The notes beneath the pieces are model-generated. The model was not told where the DNA came from. It saw only the letters and a program-made list of their open reading frames with translations, and made no database searches. From an archaeon MnTg01 (lineage in GTDB: Archaea; Thermoproteota; Nitrososphaeria; Nitrososphaerales; Nitrosopumilaceae), in the NCBI GenBank assembly GCA_008974855.1, contig BFAR01000141.1, positions 1-10,533 of the forward strand: a DNA stretch of 10,533 bases, in the 5' to 3' direction. The stretch's first letter is position 1. Each line of letters opens with the position of its first letter. Both the position numbers and the translations under genes were made by a program. Shown one piece after another: positions 1-5,797 of this stretch.

Positions 1-93
1 TAACAGAAGTAAGACTGATATGAATAGAACGTTTCTGATTTGTTAAAATCATTATTAGATATTGGAAAAAGATTATCTGAATTTCAAATTTAC
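1..93. other. gene-free A/T-rich DNA at window edge
   Basis: No supportable gene is seen. All three plus-strand frames hit stops within the first 50 bases, although one short open stretch running in from the left edge could be the tail of a plus-strand gene. A degenerate relative of the palindromic decamer described next lies near 74-82, and the 23-base direct repeat that recurs at 211-233 begins at 82. Confidence 0.4.
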
Positions 94-251
94 AATCATG
101 ATTTGATAAAAAACTTTGATTTAGGTACAAATTACAGTTTAATAATCAAATCATGAAAAAATCATGATATCAAAAATCATAATCATGATTTGATAAAAAT
201 AAATCGTGATTTTCAAATTTACAATCATGATTTTGTTAAAAAATCGTGATT
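94..251. repeat. array of palindromic decamer AATC(A/G)TGATT, about 21-base phasing
   Basis: Copies of the decamer AATCRTGATT start at 94 (exact), 149 (8/10), 160 (9/10), 181, 202, 223 and 242 (exact). The steps from 149 onward are 11, 21, 21, 21 and 19 bases, close to whole turns of B-DNA, so the palindromes lie on one face of the helix. A 23-base segment at 82-104 recurs exactly at 211-233, and a 19-base segment at 94-112 recurs at 181-199. The flanking bases are A/T-rich and vary. Evenly spaced short palindromes are typical of iterons or cooperative protein-binding sites. The position just beyond the 3' end of a recombinase gene suggests accessory recombination or replication sites, which is inference. 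Confidence 0.75.
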
Positions 252-261
252 TTGTGACTCA

Positions 262-335
262 AAAAAAGAATTATAAATCTTTTTTATGAGATTTATAAAT
301 CTCGGATTATAAATCTTTGATTATAATTCTTTTTT
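262..335 (-). terminator. nested inverted repeat, candidate recombinase terminator
   Basis: Outer arms of 15 bases (262-276 and 321-335) are exact reverse complements. Inside lies a perfect 16-base palindrome at 288-303. The motif TTATAAATCT occurs three times (271, 293, 307). Read on the minus strand, the structure follows directly after the recombinase stop codon and ends in seven T (267-261), which suits transcription termination. An attachment or protein-binding site is an alternative, because perfect palindromes this A/T-rich are also common at recombination loci. Confidence 0.5.
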
Positions 336-338
336 GGA

Positions 339-1475
339 CTAGAATGTTTGGAATTTATTCAGTTTTTTCTTAAGGTCATCAATTTGCTTAAAACATTCAT
401 CTAATTTTTTACTGTTATTTTGAAGTTCAGATTTTTCTTCTTCGAGTCGTAGATTTTCTGCAAGTGTTCTTTTGACTGCACTGATTGTCAGCTCATGTAT
501 TGCTTTTTTATATTCTTTGAATAAATCCAAGTTTTGTGGATCATAATATAATCCCTTCAAGCCATTCTTATGACCTAAAATCTTCTCAATGTCATTATGA
601 CTTATTGCAGGAATTTCCATGTGTCCTACTTCTATTTTAGCTCGGTTAACTGCAGTGGCAAAAAACTTTCTTAATCCATGTACTTCTGCAATTCTGTATC
701 GTTTAGTTCCTGAGACTCTCTTTCGATCTATTTTTGCATTTTTTATTATTGGTAACATTAACTGTCTGATTAATTCTTCTGTAATAGGTTTGTATTTGTC
801 GTAGTTTTTAAAATTACTGTGAGCGACTTTTTCATGTATGAAAGCATACGATTCGCCTGTTATTTTTTCCCCATGTGATTTTCTTTCTTCGATATATTCT
901 TCAAATGCTTTTCTAGCTTCTGGAGTAATAAAAGTTACATATTCTTCTTCTTCATTTTCATAAACTACAATTAATTTACAGTCTTCTACATCAACTATGT
1001 TTCTTAATCTTAGCCCAGCTATTCCGCCTACTCGAACTCCTGAGCTTGCAACGCAGAGAATCAATGATTTATTTCGTTTACTTCCTGCATTGTCTACGAG
1101 TTTTTGAATTTGTTCTATTGAATATGCTTCATTTCCTGCAGGTTTCTTTTTCTTTGGATATTTTTTTCGTAATCTTTTGTTGTTGTAATCTATATCATGA
1201 TGACTCAGAAATGCTTTTGGTCCATCAAGATACTTTGGAACAGAGTTTGGATATTTTTCATCACTAAGAAACTGAATGTAGGATTCTAAGAGTGGCTGTA
1301 TCTTTACTTTTGTTGTTTTTGATAAAGCAGTATAAGATTTGAATTGATTTTTTTTCTCAAGCGTTTGCGTCCAAGAGATGAATTGGTCTAAGGTTCTTGC
1401 GTAGTTACCTTTTGTAGCATCTGATCTAATATCATGTATGAAATCCGTGAATGTCTTTTCTGTTTTGTCTAACAT
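339..1475 (-). CDS. tyrosine recombinase / integrase
   Basis: A 378-residue site-specific DNA recombinase of the phage-integrase (tyrosine recombinase) family. These enzymes cut and rejoin DNA through a covalent 3'-phosphotyrosine intermediate. Residues about 1-110 form the helical SAM-like core-binding part, ending in a very basic linker (100-112). The catalytic part follows: Arg148 in SSGVRVGGIAGL, His266 and Arg269 in VHGLRKFF, His302 in ILGHK, and the likely nucleophile Tyr311 nine residues later (Tyr310 is adjacent). The full set of catalytic residues argues for an active enzyme. After the tyrosine there is an unusually long tail of about 67 residues, rich in Lys, Glu and Leu, that looks like a coiled coil (about 330-375). 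The ATG start has a TATA-like box 21-30 bases upstream. The gene is divergent from two small regulator genes and its 3' side faces a repeat array, a layout typical of integrated elements. No attachment site or tRNA target is seen. Confidence 0.9.
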   Translation of the reverse strand: MLDKTEKTFTDFIHDIRSDATKGNYARTLDQFISWTQTLEKKNQFKSYTALSKTTKVKIQPLLESYIQFLSDEKYPNSVPKYLDGPKAFLSHHDIDYNNKRLRKKYPKKKKPAGNEAYSIEQIQKLVDNAGSKRNKSLILCVASSGVRVGGIAGLRLRNIVDVEDCKLIVVYENEEEEYVTFITPEARKAFEEYIEERKSHGEKITGESYAFIHEKVAHSNFKNYDKYKPITEELIRQLMLPIIKNAKIDRKRVSGTKRYRIAEVHGLRKFFATAVNRAKIEVGHMEIPAISHNDIEKILGHKNGLKGLYYDPQNLDLFKEYKKAIHELTISAVKRTLAENLRLEEEKSELQNNSKKLDECFKQIDDLKKKLNKFQTF

Positions 1476-1495
1476 TAGATTGTTTTTTGTGCGTA

Positions 1496-1505
1496 GATAA
1501 TAAAA
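1496..1505 (-). promoter_or_regulatory. putative TATA box of the recombinase gene
   Basis: On the minus strand this reads TTTTATTATC and lies 21-30 bases upstream of the recombinase ATG. Archaeal TATA boxes sit about 26-30 bases before the transcription start, so the mRNA would have almost no leader. The imperfect inverted repeat at 1511-1530 is immediately upstream. Confidence 0.45.
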
Positions 1506-1510
1506 GCGTA

Positions 1511-1530
1511 TTAGGAATATACTATTCTAA
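1511..1530. promoter_or_regulatory. imperfect inverted repeat near recombinase promoter, candidate operator
   Basis: The arms TTAGGAATA and TATTCTAA pair except for one bulged G, around a TAC centre; the inner GAATA/TATTC part is perfect. The site abuts the upstream edge of the recombinase TATA box, where a bound protein would interfere with TFB/TBP. It contains TACTAT, also present in the inverted repeat at 1637-1653. A regulatory role is inference. Confidence 0.35.
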
Positions 1531-1616
1531 CAATCAAAGTAGATTCAATATTACGATCACATATCAGATCGGGTTAGTTGAAAAAAGGAATCCAGATGGT
1601 TCAATTGCGTTTCATC

Positions 1617-1622
1617 TTAAAG
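1617..1622 (+). promoter_or_regulatory. putative TATA box of the winged-helix gene
   Basis: TTAAAG lies 31-36 bases before the first ATG of the winged-helix gene. The same (C)TTAAA element at the same distance precedes the genes at 5798 and 6342, which supports leaderless transcription from a common promoter form. Confidence 0.45.
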
Positions 1623-1636
1623 TTAATAAGGTAAAG

Positions 1637-1653
1637 TACGGTACTATACCGTA
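1637..1653. promoter_or_regulatory. perfect inverted repeat over start codon, candidate autoregulatory operator
   Basis: TACGGTA and TACCGTA are exact reverse complements separated by CTA. The last base is the A of the first ATG of the winged-helix gene. Given the TATA box at 1617-1622, the site covers the expected transcription start, so a bound protein would block initiation. Autorepression by the encoded winged-helix protein is the simplest reading but is inferred. Confidence 0.5.
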
Positions 1654-2018
1654 TGATGCGAGCACGACTAACCTACGTTCCTCTTGAAGTTGCTGACCAT
1701 TTTGAGGATTTTATTATAAAGCGTGATGAGCAGGTCTTAGATGCAGTTAGGGCAAAAACACGTGATTTTAGCACTCTATCGCTTCTAAAGCTACTATATC
1801 AGGTACGAGGGGAGCCTTTGACATTTTCTAATCTATATTCAAAATCAAAAATACGAATGAAAAGATCATTTCTTAACTATCTGCATCTTTGTGTTAACTA
1901 CAACTTTATTGAAAAAAACGCAGTTGGACCAAACATGATCTACTCCATTACAGACAAGGGTATGACGATGCTGAATTTGTTTATGCGAAAAACTAGTGAC
2001 AAGGATAAAGAAGTATGA
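1653..2018 (+). CDS. winged-helix DNA-binding protein
   Basis: A 121-residue protein that looks like an archaeal winged-helix transcription regulator. The first 40 residues are charged and helical. Residues about 42-88 resemble the helix-turn-helix core, with a likely recognition helix around SKIRMKRSFLNYLHLC. A wing follows, ending in the classic YSITDKGMTML (97-107), where a Tyr/Ile-Thr-x-Lys-Gly strand leads into the last helix. No ligand-binding or membrane part is visible, so it should act by binding DNA alone, probably as a dimer. An in-frame TAA lies at 1632-1634, so translation starts at the ATG at 1653 or the one at 1656; the former is used here. It overlaps the next gene by ATGA (translational coupling) and faces the recombinase gene, so it may control that gene and itself. 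The target is not known. Confidence 0.8.
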   Translation: MMRARLTYVPLEVADHFEDFIIKRDEQVLDAVRAKTRDFSTLSLLKLLYQVRGEPLTFSNLYSKSKIRMKRSFLNYLHLCVNYNFIEKNAVGPNMIYSITDKGMTMLNLFMRKTSDKDKEV

Positions 2019-2185
2019 ATGCAGATGAGAGAAGATCACACAGGTTAAATCAGCTTTTGCAGATATATCTTAGGCAACAAGATGAAAGAGCCCTATATCA
2101 AAGAGCAAAGAGTTTGGGGGTTTCAGATTCAACGGCTAAAGACTATCTAAGAACAGTCATAATTAGAGCAAAGACATTAAAATAA
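2015..2185 (+). CDS. 56-residue helix-turn-helix protein
   Basis: A short gene whose ATG overlaps the stop codon of the winged-helix gene (ATGA). The protein is helical and basic. An N-terminal part (MNADERRSHRLNQLLQIYL) is followed by RAKSLGVSDSTAKDYLRTV at about 30-48, which has the spacing of a helix-turn-helix: helix, Gly-Val turn, then a recognition helix with Ser/Thr and Lys, as in homeodomain-like or resolvase-tail folds. With no other domain, it could be a small DNA-binding partner of the upstream protein or an excisionase-like accessory factor; both are inference. The tight overlap and protein-like composition support a real gene. It ends at a TAA at 2183-2185. Confidence 0.7.
   Translation: MNADERRSHRLNQLLQIYLRQQDERALYQRAKSLGVSDSTAKDYLRTVIIRAKTLK
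2177..2182 (+). promoter_or_regulatory. putative TATA box for the zinc-ribbon gene
   Basis: TTAAAA sits inside the last codons of the 56-residue gene, 26-31 bases before the TTG start at 2208. This matches the spacing seen at the better promoters in this window and would give a leaderless mRNA starting with TTG. Confidence 0.3.
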
Positions 2186-2207
2186 TTAGATTTTATCATA
2201 GTTTGAT

Positions 2208-2519
2208 TTGCCGCAATTGAAACTGAAAGGTTCAGGAGGATCAGTAATAGCCGAAGTAACTGATGAACAAGCAAAAAAGGCGGATTTAGGGGTTGGTGAA
2301 TTGTTTTTAGCTCCAGTTGGAAGATTAGATGAACAAAAAATTTCAAAATACTATTGTAAAAATTGTGATGCAGAATTTGAAAAATCTCCAAAAATCGAAT
2401 ATGAGAATCCAAATGAAGAAGTGGCTCCAGGTATGATCTTAAAAGAGAAAGGACGGTATACTTGTCATCAATGTAGTTCGATGATAGGTGAATACCGAGA
2501 ATTTTTAAAACAAGAATAG
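2208..2519 (+). CDS. small zinc-ribbon protein of unknown function
   Basis: A 103-residue soluble protein with two CxxC pairs: Cys50/Cys53 in YYCKNC and Cys86/Cys89 in YTCHQC. Four cysteines in two knuckles 32 residues apart are the signature of a zinc ribbon. The N-terminal half (about 1-45) has no cysteines and alternates charged and hydrophobic residues. No helicase, polymerase or ribosomal signature is seen, so the role is not known; zinc ribbons commonly bind nucleic acid or another protein. The start is TTG: an in-frame TAG at 2199-2201 rules out anything further upstream, and no ATG occurs before the conserved-looking part. It is followed after about 32 bases by the PAC2-family gene, so the two may be co-transcribed. 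Confidence 0.8.
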   Translation: MPQLKLKGSGGSVIAEVTDEQAKKADLGVGELFLAPVGRLDEQKISKYYCKNCDAEFEKSPKIEYENPNEEVAPGMILKEKGRYTCHQCSSMIGEYREFLKQE

Positions 2520-2551
2520 ATCAAAATGAAAAAGTAATTAGACCCTAGAAT

Positions 2552-3292
2552 TTGACGTTAGACATGCAACAAGGGGGATTCCCAGAAGCAGAGGTATTTG
2601 AGATAAAAAAGATCAATTATAATTCTCCAATAGTTTTTGCAGGATTCGTTGGCGCAGGTCTTGCAGGCCCACTTTCTGTTGGATATATAATTGAAAAACT
2701 ACAGCTGGAAGAAGTTGCTTACATGAGATCAAAATACCTGCCACCATCTACGGTTTTTATTCAAGGCAGATTGCGACATCCATTTCGATTTTATTCAAAC
2801 AAAAAAGGAACTATCTGTGCAGTAATTTGTGAGATTACCCTAAGAATGGAAGGATTGTATACGTTAGTTGCTGCAATACTAGATTGGGCAGAACAAAAAG
2901 GCTCACATGAAATCATAATCTTAGATGGAGTAGCAAGTGATAGTCATGATGGTAAAGCATATTGTGCAGCTGAAGAGGATCTTTGTAGAATAATGCAAGA
3001 AAAAGGAATCAGTATGATACCGCAAGGATTCATTACTGGTATTCCAGGAGGAATTCTCAACGAGTGTATTTTACGTAAAATTCAAGGTGTATCTTTTTTG
3101 GTAAAGGCAAACCATAAAAAACCCGACCCGCTTGCTGCTGCTACTTTAGTTGATGCAGTAAATCGAGCATATCAAACAAACATAGATACTGAAGATCTTA
3201 AAAATCAAAAAGATAAACTGGGTGTTGATTTCAAAGAGCTCTCTGAAAAATATACTGAAGATAGAAAGGCGGATGCCGGAATGTACATGTAA
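2552..3292 (+). CDS. PAC2-family protein (proteasome assembly chaperone-like)
   Basis: A 246-residue protein of the PAC2 family (archaeal COG2047-like), related to eukaryotic proteasome assembly chaperones PAC1/PAC2 and archaeal PbaA/PbaB. Typical features are the early glycine-rich FAGFVGAGLAGPLSVGYI (about 29-46), a central hydrophobic strand leading to IILDGVAS (about 121-128), and the conserved FITGIPGGIL (about 160-169) before a helical C-terminus. The last 40 residues are charged. In the family the role is protein binding during assembly of the 20S proteasome, but many archaeal members have no tested function, so the role here is inferred. An in-frame TAG at 2546-2548 limits the start to the TTG at 2552 or the ATG at 2564 (residue 5). 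The ATG is a realistic alternative, with TAATTA about 27 bases upstream of it. Confidence 0.85.
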   Translation: MTLDMQQGGFPEAEVFEIKKINYNSPIVFAGFVGAGLAGPLSVGYIIEKLQLEEVAYMRSKYLPPSTVFIQGRLRHPFRFYSNKKGTICAVICEITLRMEGLYTLVAAILDWAEQKGSHEIIILDGVASDSHDGKAYCAAEEDLCRIMQEKGISMIPQGFITGIPGGILNECILRKIQGVSFLVKANHKKPDPLAAATLVDAVNRAYQTNIDTEDLKNQKDKLGVDFKELSEKYTEDRKADAGMYM

Positions 3293-3355
3293 ACAAATGA
3301 TTAACTTGAATTCATATTACCAAAATTTCCAACAAGATTTAGGCAGGTTCAATTT

Positions 3356-4378
3356 ATGGTAATAACCTACAAAAGCGCAGGCATAGATGTTTCTAAAATT
3401 AAACAAAGCCAGGCTGCAATTGGGAAAATCATTTCTTCAACACATAATCTTTCAAAAAAAGTAAAAATTGCTCACGGATTTGGTCATTATGCAGGTATTG
3501 TAGAAATTTCTGGTGGAACACTATTAGCAACTCATACTGATGGAGTTGGAACAAAAGTTTTGATTGCAAACCTGATGAAAAAATATGATACTGTAGGTAT
3601 TGATTGTGTAGCAATGAATGTTAATGATATAATTTGTACTGGAGCAACTCCAATTAGTTTTGTTGATTATATTGCCGCAAATAAAAATAACCAAAAAATA
3701 TTCAAAAAAATTGTTGAAGGGTTAGCAAAGGGTGCAAAAAAAGCTGTGGTTCCAATTGTTGGTGGAGAAACTGCAATTATGCCAGATTTAATTGCTGGAA
3801 AAGGATTTAGTTTTGATCTTGCAGGAATGGTTGTTGGAATTCTTTCAAAAAAACAAATGGTTCTAGGAAATTCGGTACAATCAGGAGATGTAATAATTGG
3901 CGCAAAAAGTACTGGTTTACATTCGAATGGTTTTTCATTGGCAAGAAAGATCTTACTTTCAAAATATTCAGTTAAAGATAAAATCAAAGGTGTTGGAGTT
4001 TTAGGAAATGTATTACTAACCCCAACTGAAATTTATGTAAAACCAGTTTTAGAAATGCTAGAGAAATGTAAGATAAATGGTCTTGCGCATATTACTGGAG
4101 GGGCCTTCACCAAGCTTTTACGATTAAAATCAATAGGTTATGACCTGGATTCAATGCCCAAAGCACCTGCAATCTTTGATTTAATGCAGGAAAGAGGCGT
4201 AAAAACAGATGAAATGTATAAGACGTTTAACATGGGAATAGGATTTTGTATAGTTGCGCCAAAAAATCAGGCTGCAAAAATTAAATCGATATTTAAAAAA
4301 CATAAAATTTCTAGTCAGCAAATAGGAAAGATTACAAACAAAAAAGGTGTATATGTTAATTCTAAAAAAATTACATAA
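3356..4378 (+). CDS. purM: phosphoribosylformylglycinamidine cyclo-ligase (AIR synthetase)
   Basis: PurM closes the imidazole ring in de novo purine synthesis: formylglycinamidine ribonucleotide plus ATP gives aminoimidazole ribonucleotide, ADP and phosphate, in the cytosol. At 340 residues it has the usual length. Family marks are YKSAGID at 5-11, HTDGVGTK at 60-67 (Asp62 lies in the ATP/metal-binding segment), GIDCVAMNVNDIICTGATP at 81-99, GGET at 136-139, GLHSNGFSL at 187-195 and AHITGGAF at 244-251. The N-terminal and C-terminal AIRS domains are both intact. The ATG is the natural start because YKSAGID follows at once. It is separated by 63 and 82 bases from its neighbours, none of which is a purine gene, so it is probably transcribed alone. 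Confidence 0.95.
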   Translation: MVITYKSAGIDVSKIKQSQAAIGKIISSTHNLSKKVKIAHGFGHYAGIVEISGGTLLATHTDGVGTKVLIANLMKKYDTVGIDCVAMNVNDIICTGATPISFVDYIAANKNNQKIFKKIVEGLAKGAKKAVVPIVGGETAIMPDLIAGKGFSFDLAGMVVGILSKKQMVLGNSVQSGDVIIGAKSTGLHSNGFSLARKILLSKYSVKDKIKGVGVLGNVLLTPTEIYVKPVLEMLEKCKINGLAHITGGAFTKLLRLKSIGYDLDSMPKAPAIFDLMQERGVKTDEMYKTFNMGIGFCIVAPKNQAAKIKSIFKKHKISSQQIGKITNKKGVYVNSKKIT

Positions 4379-4401
4379 TCATTTAGACTATTTTGAGATA
4401 A

Positions 4402-4406
4402 TTTTT
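4402..4406 (+). terminator. T-run after purM
   Basis: Five T residues lie about 24 bases after the purM stop in a T-rich patch without a stem-loop. Archaeal RNA polymerase often stops at such runs. The support is only positional. Confidence 0.25.
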
Positions 4407-4460
4407 AGCTAATAATCGCCTTATATTCCCGTTAAACATCACCTACCACGGAGAAGGCAT

Positions 4461-5714
4461 TTGGTCGTAGAAGGTCAATTTATTGAGGTAATAATTGGTG
4501 TAGGAGTTTTGCTTTTTGCCGCAAAATTAATGGCCGAACTATTCTTGAGATTAAAACTTCCAATTGTTTTAGGTGAGCTTTTAGCTGGAATGATAGTTGG
4601 GCCCTTTGCCCTTGGTCAGTTTATTGTTTTTGAAGGACAGCCACTGGTGGTTATAGGAAGCGAGATAAGAGTTCTTGGAGATATTGGTGCAATTGTAATT
4701 TTGTTTATGGCAGGACTTGAGATGACGCCAAAAGAATTTTTTAAAGGAGGCAAAGCTTCGCTTGTAGTTGGAACTTTAGGTGTAGTTATTCCATTTTTTG
4801 CAGGCTTAATGGTTTTTCAGATGTTTGGATTTGATGTATTTCAATCAATGCTAATTGCTACTGCTCTAACTGCAACAAGTATTGCTATTTCAATACAAGT
4901 CCTATCAGAATTTGGAAAAATAAAGTCGCCAGAGGCTCGACTGATCATCGGTGCCGCAATAGTTGATGATATTTTGGCAATTGCGATTCTTTCAGTTGTA
5001 ACATCAATTGGGGGAGATGTTAGTCAACTTAATGTTATGGATGTAACATTTACAATTCTTAAGGTTCTTGGATTTTTCGCAATTATGTTAATTGTCTCAA
5101 TAATTGTTATGCCGAGAATTATCACACCTAGGTTGTGGAAGGCAAAGGGAAGTGTGGAAGGAATTGCAACTGCATCATTCTTTGGAGCATCTGCACTTGC
5201 AGGTTCTATTGGTTTATCTCCAATTGTAGGAGCATTTGCAGTTGGAATGGCGTTATCAACTACCAAAGTTTTTGATAAAATTGAAGGCTATATAGGCAAG
5301 ATTGGATTAATTTTTGCACCACTTTTCTTTTCAATAATTGGTGCTCAGGTAGATTTGAGAGGAATTGATTTAGAAATTGTAATTCTAAGTTCAGTAATAA
5401 TAGTTGTTGCGGTATTTACAAAACTTTTAGGATGCGGGCTTCCAGCTTGGTTCTTTCTTAAAAGTAAAAAGCTAGGAATGAGAGTAGGAATAGGAATGAT
5501 TTCAAGAGGAGAAGTAGGATTAATAGTTGCAGGAGTTGGACTTTCTGCAGGAGTTTTAACTTCAAGCGTTTATTCTACAATGGTGTTAATGGTTATTGCC
5601 ACCACGATTATCACACCAATTTGGCTTAAAATGGATTATAGAAAAGATGCTCGTAAAGACAAATCAGATGAAGTTGGAAAAACTGAAAATAACAAAGATG
5701 CTAAAGTAGAATAG
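4461..5714 (+). CDS. CPA2-family cation/proton antiporter (Kef/NapA-like)
   Basis: A 417-residue membrane protein of the monovalent cation:proton antiporter-2 family, expected to exchange Na+ or K+ for H+ across the cytoplasmic membrane. It has about 12-13 hydrophobic segments. Family marks are ELLAGMIVGP (39-48), GLEMTPKEF (85-93), the unwound-helix region LTATSIAISIQVLSEFGK (136-153), the ion-binding acidic pair in AAIVDDILAI (165-174; Asp169, Asp170), and GMISRGEVGLIVAG (345-358). The two-Asp motif usually marks electrogenic exchange, as in NapA. There is no C-terminal TrkA-N or USP domain; the protein ends in a charged tail (about 391-417). It starts with TTG, giving a first membrane helix at once. 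GGAGAAGG at 4450-4457 could be a ribosome-binding site, and TTAAA at 4432-4436 a TATA box; the two imply different leader lengths. The ion is not decided by sequence. Confidence 0.9.
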   Translation: MVVEGQFIEVIIGVGVLLFAAKLMAELFLRLKLPIVLGELLAGMIVGPFALGQFIVFEGQPLVVIGSEIRVLGDIGAIVILFMAGLEMTPKEFFKGGKASLVVGTLGVVIPFFAGLMVFQMFGFDVFQSMLIATALTATSIAISIQVLSEFGKIKSPEARLIIGAAIVDDILAIAILSVVTSIGGDVSQLNVMDVTFTILKVLGFFAIMLIVSIIVMPRIITPRLWKAKGSVEGIATASFFGASALAGSIGLSPIVGAFAVGMALSTTKVFDKIEGYIGKIGLIFAPLFFSIIGAQVDLRGIDLEIVILSSVIIVVAVFTKLLGCGLPAWFFLKSKKLGMRVGIGMISRGEVGLIVAGVGLSAGVLTSSVYSTMVLMVIATTIITPIWLKMDYRKDARKDKSDEVGKTENNKDAKVE

Positions 5715-5718
5715 AGAA

Positions 5719-5739
5719 TTTTTTATTTTAATTTGTTTT
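5719..5739 (+). terminator. T-rich stretch after the antiporter gene
   Basis: A run of six T followed by more T-rich DNA begins five bases after the antiporter stop codon, with no stem-loop. It fits an archaeal intrinsic terminator before the promoter near 5764. Confidence 0.35.
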
Positions 5740-5763
5740 GTGAGATTGTTAGTTGCCAAAATC

Positions 5764-5769
5764 TTAAAT
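5764..5769 (+). promoter_or_regulatory. putative TATA box for the zinc-finger/basic-tail gene
   Basis: TTAAAT, within CTTAAATC, starts 34 bases before the ATG at 5798, in the spacing expected for a leaderless or nearly leaderless archaeal transcript. Confidence 0.45.
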
Positions 5770-5797
5770 CCCATTAGAAAAACAAAATGTAAGCAAA

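Noticed and set aside
1..46. Possible 3' end of a plus-strand gene entering from the left edge
   Set aside because: One frame is open for about 14 codons, too short to support a gene call.
94..251. CRISPR array
   Set aside because: The repeats are only 10 bases, spaced by about 11 bases of similar A/T-rich sequence, with no unique 30-40-base spacers and no cas genes nearby.
619..1267. Plus-strand open frames inside the recombinase gene
   Set aside because: They lie antisense to a gene with a complete set of catalytic motifs and encode no recognisable domain.
1451..1687. 78-codon plus-strand open frame across the recombinase/winged-helix divergent region
   Set aside because: The later part (around VEKRNPDGSIAFHLKVNK) looks fairly protein-like, but the frame begins antisense inside the recombinase gene, covers both promoters and both inverted repeats, and overlaps the winged-helix start. 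A decayed gene fragment cannot be excluded; homology search would decide.
3340..3358. tRNA-like GGTTCAA motif before purM
   Set aside because: No matching acceptor, D or anticodon stems surround it; similar GGTTCA strings near 1599 and 2229 also lack cloverleaf pairing.
3429..3987. Minus-strand open frames inside purM
   Set aside because: Shadows of a well-conserved enzyme gene; no start context or domain.
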